A stretch of 64,000 nt of DNA from Rhea pennata (GCF_028389875.1 NC_084702.1:40237053-40301052); one strand, 5' to 3'; positions 1 through 12,870 are shown, counted from the first letter of the stretch. The notes: a model not told the origin generated them from the sequence alone. A program made the numbers and translations.

Positions 1-329
1 CCGCCGACGCCGGGGAGCCCCTGCCCGGTCCTCTCGTTATCGTTCGATTCCTGTTTTCTAAAGAGCGGAGTGACTTGTCTTCAGACCACCGTCAGGTGCC
101 TTGTGCAGGAACCGGGCGAAGTGTTAGACGGCTTCGTATGAGCGGAGCCAGGTAAATAGTCACCTACCTTCTGACTGCTTTGTAATTTAAACAGTGCAAG
201 TCAGTAGGGAAAGGCTATAATTGGCGTCAGAGCGAGCGAGGTGAAAATTGCTAGGTGGCAGCACCATCTGCATCTCGTTTTAATTAGCCAAGGGTTTTTT
301 GTTTTTTTTTTTTTAACCCGAATGTAATT

Positions 330-1112
330 CTGATCAAATCTGATGATCAGAATTGCCGCTACTCGAGTCTGCGCCTTACCCTGGCCGCGGGCAGCCGTCC
401 TCCCCGCTGATCTGGCCAGCAGTTACCGCGGCCGGGAGAGGGGACAAAAAAAGCGGCCGGCCCAGATCGCTGTCGCATCTGCTTAGTGTTTCCCGACAAA
501 CTCTATTAAGGCTAGCAGCACCGCTGCTAATGCGATTAGAGCAGTGCTTCCCTCCGCGGGCCGGGACGGCTGCGGACGCGCAGCGGCCCGGAGCGGCCTT
601 GGCGGGAAGGCTGCGAGCACGGAAAGGCAGACGGCAAAGAGCCCAGCGGCAGCGTCTCTGCCCTGGCCTCGGCTTTGCGGCGGCCTCTGGTGCCTTCGCC
701 TCGGCCAGCGTGCTGCTACGGAGGTCCCGACACGGTTTCCACGCCTTGGTTCTTTTTTCCTGTTGCCTTGCTGTGTGAAGAAAGACGGTATATAGTAAAC
801 GAAAAAAGAAAAGAGAAAACACAGAAGATTTTATTTCACAGACTTTTAGAACTAATGGCATAATCTCGTCAGGGCTCAAGGAACATAATCTAAAGCATTC
901 AAGCCGCTGATAAAGATACTGCCTCTGTTGGTGCAGCAAGCTGCAGCTGGAGCCTTTTTTTTTTAACGCTGCTTAAATTGCCCGTGAAGCAACCTTTTAT
1001 GAGACAGGGAGGCTCAACGCTTGGGAGACAAAGAGTTGGTGTCGCACCAAACTGGTTTCCTAGGAAACACTGCAAAATGTAACCCGATAGCTCTTGGTGG
1101 AAGTTCAAGGAC

Positions 1113-1165
<53 letters not shown>

Positions 1166-1450
1166 GGTGCGGGTTGTTTCTCGGGGTGGCGGGGGCTGGG
1201 TTTTGGTATGTCCCGCAGCATCACCGGCCAACGCGTGCTGCAGCGAGGCGCGCGCCAAAGGCCTCTTCTCTCCTTGATAATGGTCAAATGTCTTCTCCAA
1301 AGAGCAAAGGAGGTCTCGAGCCGAGCCCCAGCTGCCCGGCGAGCGGAGCCCCTCCGTGCGCCGCCTGCGTCCGGCGGCATTTGGGCCGGGAGGGTTCATC
1401 CACAGCGACCGCAGCACGTGGCAGCCGCTCAAAGACCTTCCCGCAATAAG
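330..1450. other. CpG-rich block 1
   Basis: Several hundred bases rich in CG dinucleotides (for example gcggccgggagaggggac and cgcgcgccaaaggcctcttc), interrupted by an A/T-rich stretch near 780-970 and by the TG microsatellite. No exon can be supported. Upstream (1-330) a T tract and TAAT words are seen. It could be a promoter-associated island of a gene left of the window. Confidence 0.6.
1114..1159. repeat. (TG)23 microsatellite
   Basis: An uninterrupted TG dinucleotide run of 46 bp, followed by gagagagg. It lies at the edge of a CpG-rich block and creates spurious Cys-Val and Thr-His open frames on the two strands. Confidence 0.98.
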
Positions 1451-4400
1451 GCCTATTAACATATTCTTTTTTTCTTCTGAGTAGCTCGTTTAATTTCTGA
1501 ATTTTCAATTAACTCAATGCACAGTAGAAATACTAACAAGCCAGAGGCAGGTGTTTTTATTATCCGCTGTTTAGGATAAAGGATTAGGGAGCAGCAGCTT
1601 CACCATGCCGCTGCCGGCACCTGGGTGGTTTTCCAGCCCTTTCCCGAAGCTGCCTCCGGTGCCGGCGGAGCGGCTGCTATTTCCTTGCCCTGCGGCCCAG
1701 GCCATTCCCACGGGCTCCAGGCCGCAGCCCGCCTTCGCCGGGCCCAAGCGCCTGCCTCTGTGGTGGAAAACCTGCTGGAAAGGTTTGAGTTCAGTGAAGA
1801 GCCGCGCGCGCCCTCCCACGCGTGCCGCCAAGATCTTCAACACGAAGTGCAACCCCAGAGAGAGCGAGGACCTGGCAGCTCCGGTGCCCTGTGGCCATCA
1901 CGCGTTCAGCACTTGGGAGAGAAAGGAGACTTCACACATAGATAAGCTTGTTTATTGGCAACATATGAAAGAAGATATTTGCAGATGACGCTAATCACAG
2001 AGCTGGAGGCTTCACATATTGTTGCTTTATACGGGCGTAAACCCCATCCTGCTGGCGGGCCACCAAGCAGAGGGCAAAATCTTCCATGTGCAGGAGGCCT
2101 TGCAAGCACCGTGAGCTATAAAATAAATACCCACCAAGCAGCTCTTTTTGGTAAGGTATGAAATAATTCTTCTGCCTAGAGCTGAGAGTTTCCCCAAAAC
2201 AGTCTCCCGAGAGAGAGCTGGAAACACAGCGGTCTGCTTTTAGGTCCCGCTCTGCTGTGGGCTCCCTTTTCTTTTTTTGGTTAGTGATAAAACAATTCAT
2301 CTTGCTAGGACCACATTTCCCTCACATTATTTATGGATATGCAAAGCAGCATTATTATAATAAGAGATTATTATGTATGCATCACTTATTGACATCTCCA
2401 AAGCGGCTGTAAGAACCATGGATGAAAAGCGCTGTATAAGTGCCAGAGACGTCATAAATTATTAAACGTTCCTTCAATTTCTGCTTGCTTGGCCTTCCTT
2501 CTATCTACCGAGGCCAGATTGCAGCATGAGATACGCAAAAAGCCATGACGGGCTGTTCTCTTCCTCCCTCCCCACCGCGGCAGCCTCCGTGCTGCTCCCA
2601 CCGGGGTGTGCGGGAGCGGGGGGCTTCTCGCCTCCAGCCGCGGCTTCTCGCGACTTGCGGCGCAGCCCGGCGCTTGCTCCCCGTGCAGGGCCTTCAGTGG
2701 GAGTTTTGCTGATGACAAACGACTCCTCCTTGGTATTTGTTGTGCATCCCAAACGACCCAATTATCAGGACAAGAAAAAAAAAACTGCTCCTGCTTTTTT
2801 TCAAACTGACAGCACTTTCATTTACCATTAACATCTTGTAGCTGTGCAAAAACAGTAATAAACACGATTGCAGGAAGCCGTATGTTGGGTTTTGTTCGTG
2901 TTACCTTTCCGTGTACCTAAAATGTTCTCAAAACTATGACAGATCCCCTTGCCAGGCTCTCTGAAAAGAACACGATGCACACCAAGGAGGATGCGATCGT
3001 GCCATTTTCGCACGCTAAAAGGCTCTATTTGCTTAGGTCTTTCCAACTGATTGGGCTGCAGGTGCAGCAGCATTAATTCATTACATTATTACCTGCATAT
3101 CGCAGTAGTGCAAAAAGGACTACTATAACGCAAAATATCAGTGCTTCAGAGATGCGAAGCACGTAACCTGCTCATTAGGGCAATGGGCGCCAGAGCCAGG
3201 GAGGGCGGTGCGGGAAGAGGACGTATTGGTGAGGCCACAGTGATGTGTCAGATGATAAAAGTTTTGCACCCCTTGCTTTTAGAAAAGACACAAGAGAAGA
3301 ACGGAAGCATTTTGCCAAATGCTGTTGTGTTCGCCAATTAAGACCTGGATATTAAACTTATTCTAAATAAGCCTCAGGCAGCCAAGCTAAAAAAAAGAAA
3401 AGAAGAGGAGGAAATCCAAAGTGTGCAGCGAGGTGCTGCTCACTCAGCTGGGGACCCCTCCGAATGCAGAGCCTGCACCTGGTGCAAGGGAGAGGCGCAA
3501 GAAAAACACTTGTTGCCCTAAACTGCATCTCTTCTTGCCTGTTCCAGGGACTCTCTCTTTTGCTCTGCTGCGAAGCTCCTTACCCAAGCTCTGCCGCCCC
3601 ATGGCGCCCCGGGGCATGCGGCGTCTGCTTGGCAACACCAGCTGCTTTTGGTCCTCTGGAGCTGAAAGGGGAAACCCTAAAAATGGGTAAAACCCTTCTG
3701 GCACACAGGTTTCACAGAATCGGCCAACCTTACGGAAGGGACCTCTGGAGATCATCTAGCCCAACCCTCAAATGAGTGGCCCGTACAGGCATCGAACCCG
3801 CAACCTCGGCATTATTAGCACCACGCTCCAACCAGCCGAGCCGTGAGCCGTGCGCTTGCAGGAGCTGCAGCTCCCCCCCGACGTGTTTCGTACGCCTTCG
3901 ATAGTGCCTGTAACGAAACACTGTAAAACGCACTGCTGGGGCCGGATCTGCCTCGGTGGAAGGGCAGAGTAGAAAACCGATTTCTGACTGTCCCCGCGAT
4001 GCCTATGCTCGCTTATAGACGTGGTGACATGCACCAGTAAACGCTGTTTGCATCCCTATGCACATTTCTGAAGGACAGAAATATTTTGCAATTATTTTTT
4101 GCTGCTACTATTCATTATGCTCTTCATTACATTAAGTGTCCTGATATTACTTATTTACAAAGGCTTAGTGACACTGTACCTGACACATGTACGAACCTGG
4201 TGCCAACAGAAATCTTTTATGTCTTGGTCTCTTTTTTAGTAGCTACTTTTGGCCGTCCTTTCCCACACGGTGGGGAAAGGCACCGCTTCCAGACTGCAGA
4301 GAGCCTGGGAGGGCTGCTGCTGTGGGGTGGTGGATTTCTTTTGAAGACAAAGTTAAAGAAATTAAGAGAAAACATACTTAAAAGTTCCACCAAGTGAAAA

Positions 4401-5619
4401 CTGAAAGGTCTCTCTCTGCTCCGCCCCCTCTTTCCGGACCTTTTTCCTCCCCCAGCTGGGAGAGCACCCGGCCTTGGTGGAGCAGAGCAGCTCCTGGAGT
4501 TAATCATCTCCTCCAAAAGGGATTTAATCTTCCCTTTGATGTGCATGTGTCTCTTCCTCTCTTCCCTGCAGGCGGTCACAAGATAGCCCTGCCACCGGCT
4601 AACCCAAATAAACACGGCCTCGCTGCTCCGGACGCCAGCGGCGCTTCGGCAAGGCCAAGCGTTATCATCCGCTGCTCTCGGCCGAGCGTTGCCACCTCCT
4701 GCACTCGGCGAGCGCTTCGGGGGCTCCTGGAGGTGAAGCAGGGCCCCAAGCATTCACCTGTCAAGCGTCTCCCTCCATTCGTGCCTTGCATTTTAGATTA
4801 ATCTGCAAATACTTGACTTGAAATACCTATAGGGGCTGGAGGTACAAGGCACAACGCTGGTTTTGACCTGGCCGTAGCTGTAATCGCTCGCTGGCGTCAG
4901 CGTACCCTCCCACAACGGCTTTCTCCTGGCCGTGCCAAGGCGGGAGCGCGGCTGGGCCTCCGGAGCAGACCCGTGCAGGAGGCTCAAGCAGCCGGAAAGC
5001 CCCTTTCTCCTTCCTGGAGCCCTGGGAAAAATCCAGAGGGCAGAGCGGAAAGCAGCAGAAGCCTGTCCCCATGCACGTGGCCGGTTTCCACGCTGCACAT
5101 CGCTGGCTAGCAGAATCCTTTAAACTGCACATATTTTCCTTGCTGAAAATAAACCCAGGCAAATGGCCACAATGGCACACACCGTATACTATAGACAGCA
5201 TATACTATATAACCAGCTTCGTTATAAAAATAAATACCGCTGGAATTTTAATCCATACAGGATGCTACAGCGAATGCTAATTTGAGGAACGTCTGATACC
5301 AGATCACAACGTACTTAAAAGGTCTCTGCTTCAGCAGGCGCTGGAGAGGTGGGGGAAATGCAGAGCAAGCTGACAACGTTTGATTTATTTTTCAAAAAAT
5401 CTCTGGAGCCCTGTCAGCATATCACAATTAATTCCCAAAGCAAGAAAAGCTTTAATATTGCTTGTGCGAGGGAAGAACTGGCTGCCGTCTCACACAGCCG
5501 TCCGGGGTATTTCAGTTTCATTCCTCTGCTGCGATGGGGAGCACAGAAAAAGCACCCTGGGGCGGCGGGCTGGCTTGTTTTATACCACCAAAATGGCAAA
5601 TATTTTTGCCCGTGCGCCA
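1451..5619. other. Non-coding stretch with SINE and mixed GC patches
   Basis: It holds the SINE at 3711-3849, GC-richer patches at about 1600-1900, 2530-2710, 3420-3660 and 4410-5060, and an AT-rich block near 2290-2460. The short open frames are unconvincing and none shows a domain or a coherent exon chain. Confidence 0.5.
3711..3849 (-). mobile_element. tRNA-Ile(AAT)-derived SINE with CR1-type 3' tail (TguSINE1-like)
   Basis: On the minus strand, bases 3849-3777 resemble a tRNA-Ile: GAGCGTGGTGCTAATAA with an intact AAT anticodon region, the box-B element GGGTTCGATGCCTGTA, and the acceptor end GGGCCA. From 3776 to 3711 the sequence is the familiar avian CR1 3' end (GGTTGGGCTAGATGATCT, CAGAGGTCCCTTCC, GATTCTGTGAA). 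The head carries changes in the D-arm and acceptor stem, so it is not a functional tRNA gene. Established knowledge: SINEs with this head and tail arose early in passerine evolution and used CR1 machinery to move. Confidence 0.85.
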
Positions 5620-6490
5620 TCAACAGCGGCAGCTCTCCCGCGCGGCTACGGGCGCGCTGGCCACCCTCTCGCAGGAAGAAGTCCGGTATTCCCCACCAAG
5701 GGGAACAGCTCGCGGCTGGTGCCGCCCGAGCGGCTTCGGCGGCGATCGCACGGGCGCGGGGCGGCCGCGAAACGGCCCCGCGGGAGCAGGGCGGGCGGCA
5801 CCGCACGAGAAGGGGGCCCACGCGGACGGCGGCCGCGCGCGGGAGGGAAGCCGAGCGGCAGCACGGGTGGGCTCTCGGGGCGCCGGGGCCGCCCCAGCAG
5901 CACGTCTTGCCTTTTCCCACGACAAACTGTTATCTTAAAAAAAAAAAACAAAAAAAAAAACAAAAAAAAACACCCACCCAAAGCAGGGGTAGAGGAGCCG
6001 CGCGCAGCCGGCGCCGGGGCTGCTTGCCAGCCCGGAGGCCTCCTGCTCCGGCGCCTCGTAACCTCGCCGCGCGCTACCTCGCCGAAGGCGGCCGCCGCTT
6101 CGGGGGTTTACGGGGCTGGCTGAGGCTGCGAAAATAAAAGCCAGGGCCCGGGAGCGAGAAACAGTTAACCCCTGAGGAGCCAGAGGCACCGCTTCGCGCT
6201 CCTGTGCGGGCCCCGGCGCAGCAGAACCACCGCGCTTCCGTGCGACCCGGCTCGGCCGCGCGCCTCGTGCCCGACCCGGCCGCGGCCCGGCGGGCTGCGA
6301 CCCTCCGCGGCCCGGCAGAGGGGCGCAGCAGACGCCCGGGGCTCGCCGCGGCCCGGCTCCGTCGCCTTCCTCGCCCGCCGCCCGCCGGCCTCCCCGCGGG
6401 TCCTGAGTGCGACAGGGGCCGGGCCGCGGTGGTGACCCCCAAGGAGGAAGAGCGTCCGCCGCGGTTCCCCCCAGGGGCCGCAAGGAGGAA
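5620..6490. promoter_or_regulatory. Strong CpG island, candidate promoter
   Basis: This is the densest CpG segment of the window, with cggcggcgatcgcacgggcg, ggcggccgcgcgcggg and many GC-box-like words. A TATA-like gcgaaaataaaagcc sits at 6129-6143 near the centre. Open frames on both strands here (for example 5349-6137 plus and 5935-6606 minus) are the expected by-product of GC-rich DNA and show no domain. Transcription direction is not evident. Confidence 0.65.
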
Positions 6491-9400
6491 AGCCCGAATC
6501 GTCCCGTCCCCCCCGCTACATGCACCCGGCGATCGATTTCGATTAATGATAAAAAGGTATATGTTAAAATACAGTAGGGGACATCACGCAGCACGGCCAG
6601 CAGCAAGGTCTCACCGCCCCTCTCGGGAGGAGCTGCGCCAAAGTCGAGGGAGTGCTGGGAAATCAGGTGCTTTGTGGGAATAGCTCTTCATTTCTGAGGT
6701 ATTTCCAAAGGAAAAGAGGAGTACAATTTAGAAAGGAAAGCTTGAAGAATTCTGCCATCAGTTATTAAACATTTGTCTCCATTGCCTCAATTTGCATTTT
6801 AGTTCAGTGTTTTCACAGTGCTACCTGCAGAACTGCTTTGATAATACAAGTTCGTGCTAGAGGAATGACAGTTCCTTGGAAATACCTTCCCAAGCAGTAT
6901 CTGGACAGAGGTATATGGGAAAAGGCGTAGAAGAAGTAACTTCCTATTGATCTGAAGTTTCTGATCTGCCACAGGGGGCTGCCACTTCGCAGGTGCCTGA
7001 AGGCGTATGTGGCACACGGCATGGCAGCTCTGCCTCTGTATGAATCTGGAGCCTTTAATCAACTGGGAAAATGTTATATCCGCTAGCCCCAGGAACCAGA
7101 TGTTAAAAAAAAGATAAAATTAACAAAAAAAAAGGTCATTGAGTATTCCATGCTGTATTTAAAATCTTGCTACAGAATAAAATGAAAATGCCCAGCTGAG
7201 GAACCTGAAGAAGCAGACCAAGCAGAAGAATGATGAATGATCTCAGAAGATCTGCGTTCACTCCAGTAACAAGTTTTGTACGGGACCTGGAGCAAACTCA
7301 GTGATCAGACTGAGTTCAGCTCTCTGGTTGTTCAACAGGGAATAAACACTTCTATCTCTCCCTAGGGAAACCTGGTGCAAAACCTCTTTGGCTGCCATCC
7401 CTACACAAGCAAGAAGAGACCGTCCTGCTGGTCTGACGAATGGTTTGCAACCCGTTTGCAAACTTTGCTCTGAGGAAGGAAAATACCAGTGCAAAGGCTG
7501 ACTTGATCAAACGGCCGTCGGTCTGGCGTAAGTGCAGGCAAATGGAGTCTAACCACTTCTGATCTGGATTTTACTCTCTTGTCTTCAAACTTCCCAGGCA
7601 GAGACATTTAACTCCCCCTCATCTCGTCTCCCAGCAAACTGCCAGTGGTCGGCCCCAGCTTGCTGCAAGGCAACTTACAGGGACGGGGAGCAGCAGCAGC
7701 TGCCCAGGGCAATGTAATTCCCGTGGGATTATTTGCCAGTCTGTCAGCAGCTTGATCCTATTTAGCACAAGCAAAAATCAAAATATTTTGTTTCTAAATA
7801 GATGACTGAAAACTATTATGCAAATCATTCTTATCCTAATGCACAGGCAAATGATTGAATTAGGGCAATAGGATTAGATGCTAATTTGTCAGTATCATAG
7901 TCCAATTTAGAATATATTAAAACAAAAAGAAAAAACAAACAGCTGACAGTAGAGTTTCTGGTCTACCAGTCAGCTGTTAAAGGGATGACGTCTTCCCTTT
8001 CTGGAGAGGGTTTCCCTAGAGGAAGGTGATGGACTAATTCAGGCAATTGAGGGTGAAGGCGTCTCTCCAGCTCACGGAGAGAAGGTCGCAGGAGCTCCGA
8101 GCCCTCTGCGTCCCTCAGCCCACGCCGTCTCTGAGGGGACGGGGCCGTGCTCAGGTTTTCTCCCCTCTGTGACAGCCTCGCACTGGGCCGAGGAGGACCT
8201 GCCACCACCCGGCACCCTGGCGCTCCCATCCCGAGGACAGAGCCACCTGCGCGATGGCACCAAGACGCTTGCTGCATTTCCAGTTAGGATCCCCTTTCGC
8301 TAGCCTACTGCCACACAGGAATCCCAGAATTTCACCCTGGTGCTAAGACCTCAGCGCCGTAACTCTTGCGCTTCTCCACAAGGTACAGCCTCTTGCCGGG
8401 CGGTCCTTTCCCTGCCTTGTTTCTCCAGCTGCGGAGGAAGCTCAGCCTGCGGCTTCACCTTCAGCAAAGGAAGAGCAGTGGAAATGCCTGATATTGCTTA
8501 AAGTACAGCACAAGTAGTGCTAGGCTCTGATACAGCAATTCCTGTCTGAGACAATTTAGCTTTTGATCTTTGGGTGCAGCTAATTGCTAGCTAGGCAGAT
8601 GGTGGTGGAGGAGAAAACAATATCACACGCAATCATAGAAGTGAGATGCTTCATGCTTAATCTTGCACCTGTCCTAAGAAATAAAATGTTTTTTTCTTAG
8701 ACTGGATCACGCTTAGAAGGAATTGCAGATCAACAAAAGACACAGAACATTTCAAATGTCAAATAGATGCAAATCCACTGCTTCTGTCTCATGACTAAAA
8801 AGGGAAAGTCATCAGGATTAAAAACAATAAGCTATTGCAACCAATATACTCTCATTAATAGTATTCTCCATCTCTCAGATAATAAGGCAATATATCATAT
8901 AAAGAATAATTGGAAAAAGCAGTTTTGTTCATTGTTCATTTGTGTTCTTTTTTTTTTCATTTGGACAATACAAAGACAGGAGAGAGCTCAGTCCCACTTC
9001 TTCAGGGAGAAGAGGAATAATCCTTCCGGAGGGGGCAGGGAGGAAGACGAGACTTCATCCGGGTTCAAACTCCTGCAGATAGGACAACTGCTGGCAGAAA
9101 AGCTCTGCCTAGAAGAAGCTGGTTGGGCTCACCTTCCCTCAAGCACAGTCGTCCAGCTATAGGCATCCCAATACCCAGTTCCAGTTTGCTTCTATTTCAC
9201 TGAGCAAGTAAAGACAAATTTCAAAGCCTTGAAAGCGCTGGTAACTGGGAGCTGCCTTAAGAGTAAGCCAGCCCAAAGCGCCATTTTGCTCACAGCCTGC
9301 TATCAGCCAAGGCCAGCAGTGGAGGTTTTGAAGGGGTATGTGATGCTGGGAAGGCGCTTCTTTAGCCTCAGTGCGTAGTGGGACGAGAACTGCAAACGAA

Positions 9401-12400
9401 GCCTCGTGTGATGGCGAGTACCAAACCCTGTCCTGGCTTGGTCTCTATCCTGGTGATTCCCGACTTGCCTTTTAGCCTGCTCGCTTAGATGTTTTAGCAG
9501 ACTCTCCACAATGGCTCCAAGCCATCTTGTTTTTTTTCCCTGAGCTCAGAGACTATAATTTGGTGTATGTAGTCATTTGTCCCATCAACACAGAATTACA
9601 GTTTAGGGCTTCGAGCTACTTTGGCATCCTTGCTATTCCTTGCTTTGGTTACCCCGGATAACATTTTGCCAGCCATAAACTTTGTCACTGCTCGCTTCTC
9701 CCAACTTCCCCAGGTCACTGAGGAAGAGGCTGAGCATCAGCCTCCAGGACCGGTGCCTGCGGGACAGCCTCTTACTGTACAAAGTGACCGTTCCTTCCTA
9801 CCCTCACTTTTCTGGGATTTAGTCCACAGGAGGATCATCTCTTTTGGTCTGTAGTAAAAGTGGCTCTTCAGGAGCCTTTCTTGCTCCTTTAAGGCTGCCC
9901 TGAAAGCTGACCAGCCCAGCTGATCACAGTCCATATGCTCACTAAATCCTTCAAAGACTCCCAGTGGAAGCAAAGCCTGATCTTCCTTTCAGAGTGAGTC
10001 CAGATTTCTTCTCAAATCTCCAAGGTGGTGTGTTTCCCTATATTTCTGTGTCCCTGGTGTGGGTGTGGGGCTTGGGTGCTGGGGACAGGAGGGTTCCTGG
10101 GCCCAGTCCCGGCTGGCTCCACGACCACCCCCAGCACAAGGAGCTCCAGAGCCAGCGCTGAGCCTCCCTGAGCCGCCACGTCCCACAGCGGTAACGTAGC
10201 CTGCACCAGTGCCAGCCACACCGAGCTGCCCAGGGCGGGAACATCATCTGCTTGGTATCCTCCTTGCTATGGCAGAGGGCTGGAGCGAGGCTGGGACACT
10301 TGAGCCACTGCAACCAAATCTGCCCCTCTGCTGCGGGCGAAAGCCTTTGCTGACCCCTCGTTCCCAGCACCGCTCCCGGCGCCCAGCTCGAAGCCTGGCA
10401 TCGCATTTCCACTTCATCTCCCTGAACCCAGAGCGGATTCGAGTGCTAGATTACACAGTCAGTAATTCAGAAATTTCTTATTTATGGGGTTTTTTTTTCC
10501 AGGACTCCTGGGTGAACACCATCTGGTGCTGAGAATTTATTAATGTTCAGTTTATCAATTTGTTCTAACATGCCTTTTCCTGATATGTTGATTTGAGATG
10601 GCTCCTTAGGCGCTTATTCCCCGTTAACGGTGTCTCTGTAGCGAACACGGGTGCAAAGTATTCACGTAGCTCTTCTGCAATGGCCTTGGTCCATTGGACC
10701 CCCCCCACTCCAGGGGCTCTCTTCACACTGGGGTCACTTATTGGCCCTGCCAGCTCACCTCGCACACAGCAAAACTACTTCTGTTAAACTTTTTATACAT
10801 GGAGATGAGAGATTTTAAATGCATTTATATTTTAAATGCATGTTGCTAAGTTTACTATGAAAATTTCAAATGGGAAATACCAAATGCGATCTTGGTACGC
10901 ATCCAAACACAAATGTGAATTCTTTTGAGTATTTCCTGAAACAGGAGCAGTTTTTATCTTAGAGATCTACTAAAATGAAGTGGTAACCAGCCCACAGCCA
11001 CATTGTATAGCCTCCAGTCATGTCAAACATTTGCTATTGACTGAGATGAATGAAGCCTGCAATAGTACCTTTCTTTGTGTTAAATGTTGAATTCAATCCC
11101 TGAAACTACTCAACAGGAGAAAGAGAAACCAAATACATGACCCTTGCCTAGTCAGGCAGCTTTTATTTTTTTTTTAATCCCTATTTTTGTGAAGAGCCGT
11201 TGAGAAGATTTATGTGAAGTGCTGATGAAAATTTATAACTAGTGTTTCAGTACTGCAAGGTAAAATATTTATTAAAGATGAAAAGAGAAGCTTACCCCTG
11301 TGATCAGTTCGTCTTACACAAAATAAGCAATAAAGGTGAGTGCCTAACATTTACTTACAATCCCAATGTGAGCCATGAAAAAGGAGAACCCAGAGATAAG
11401 AGGTAGCCGTTTCTACACCACTGAAAGAGAAGAGAGTGGCTTCAGTGCAAATGAGAGGTAGATAGGGAGAGTGATTTATAAGTTCAATGATTAATCTTTC
11501 ACTTTATATGGGTTCAGACTTGAGCATTTGATTAAATATTCAAGGTAAGAGAACAAGATCTAATAACATAAAATCTTGTTTTGCAACAGCTTCGAAGCTC
11601 TCATTCTTTTTTCCCTGAAAGTGCTTTTTCTTTTTTTTTTTTCTAAATTAAAGCTGATGTCTTTGGAATAAATATAAGTGCAGAGGTGTGGAAATCAGAG
11701 AAAGAATTTTATTTACTAACCAGCAGAGTTTCTTCTTTTTCTCCTCTTCCTCTCCTGTTTCAGTGGGTAAGGAAAGGAATCATAATGATGAGCAACACGC
11801 TTTTGGTCCCAGGGCTAAAGACTATAACAAGCAAATTAATTGGGATGCTGCTCTGAGCTGAAATGTATCACCGTGTATTCATCAGCACCGGGCATGACGA
11901 CACATAAGGAACATTACTCATGGAGACGTGGTTAGTATAATAAACCAGCAACCCATGTCAGGGAAAATAAAGCATTTCTTGAAGGTTCATCTGTCACTAC
12001 TCAGAGGTGAGCGGATGGGGGGAAGAAACATCAGAGAACTCGAAATAACAGGACTTCATGTGGGAAGACAGTACCATCAGGGAGCTCTGAACAGTGGAGA
12101 CAGACATTTAAAATGCTTCTTTCGCATTTAATTAAAGAGCATTTTTAGGTGCTCAGTTATTGCCCTTTTCTTCTGCTTTCTGGATATTATTTTAATGAAT
12201 ATGCACATTTCTAAATATTTTATTTCTGTATGTTCATTCCTCCTTCATCATAATTCTACCTTGTTACTAAGTACGTGATGAGGCTGCTCTCTTGCTGTGT
12301 TTTCTTCCTTCAAAAATCCTGCTCATTTGACACTGCCATTCTTTTCCCAGCGCAAGCAGGCCTCAGTCTGGGAGAAATAACGGGTTTTATTTCAAGGTCC

Positions 12401-12739
12401 CCAGTTTAGGAAAGTCTGAGGCTTTCCTTGTTACTGCTATCCTGCAAGCTGCCACCTCTCAGAGCGCCGCTGGGCCAAAGGAAACCAAACCAACCCCAAA
12501 TGAAGACCCGAATGATAGTCTTTTGTGATAGGGCTACTCACCCAAATGGAGGATATTTCGTCCAAAAGTCCATCTGCCTACATGCACATAGTCCAAACCT
12601 GTATCACGGGACCGTTTCAAGTTCAGGCACTTTACAGGAGCGCACCTGAGCTCTCACACACGCAATGCAGACGATAAAGAGATTAAACAATTAAACCCAA
12701 TCCAGTTAGAGGTGCCCAGTGCACCAGAAAACCAGGCGT
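6491..12739. other. Non-coding stretch, probable regulatory and repeat remnants
   Basis: It includes a hairpin at 7938-7978, an AT-rich homeobox-word-rich block at 7770-7925, a GC-richer piece at 8040-8260, and the LINE fragment at 10565-10765. No protein-coding exon was recognised. Confidence 0.45.
10565..10765 (-). mobile_element. Degraded non-LTR retrotransposon (CR1/L2-type pol) fragment
   Basis: The minus-strand frame contains AIAEELREYFAPVFATETPL. This resembles the conserved segment (L-x-EYFxxVF) found between the endonuclease and reverse transcriptase domains of CR1/L2-clade LINE proteins. The rest is short and broken, with no catalytic motif. The call rests on one motif, so it is tentative. 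Confidence 0.4.
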
Positions 12740-12870
12740 GAGCCTACTCATAGGCGCGCTCCCCGCTGGGGGTGGCCGGGAAAGGGCGACGGGACGGCGC
12801 GGGAGCACGGCGCCCAGCCGGGGCCCCAGCACGGACCGACCTGCACCGCGACACAGGCGCGTTTGGTTCT
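12740..12870. other. Small CpG-rich patch
   Basis: A short GC-rich segment (cgctccccgctgggggtggc, gacgggacggcgcgggagca). It is flanked by ordinary DNA that runs into the old CR1 fragment at 13098. No exon is recognised. Confidence 0.5.

Noticed and set aside
1021..1462. Open frames running through the TG microsatellite
   Set aside because: The Val-Cys and Thr-His repeats come from the dinucleotide run; the flanks are GC-rich and not protein-like.
3777..3849. Functional tRNA-Ile gene
   Set aside because: Changes in the D-arm and acceptor stem, and a CR1 tail attached directly to the 3' end, show it is a SINE head.
5349..6606. Long open frames on both strands (up to 262 codons) in the CpG island
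   Set aside because: GC-rich, stop-poor DNA; low-complexity Arg/Ala/Gly/Pro content on both strands, lysine runs from the A tract, and no domain or splice structure.
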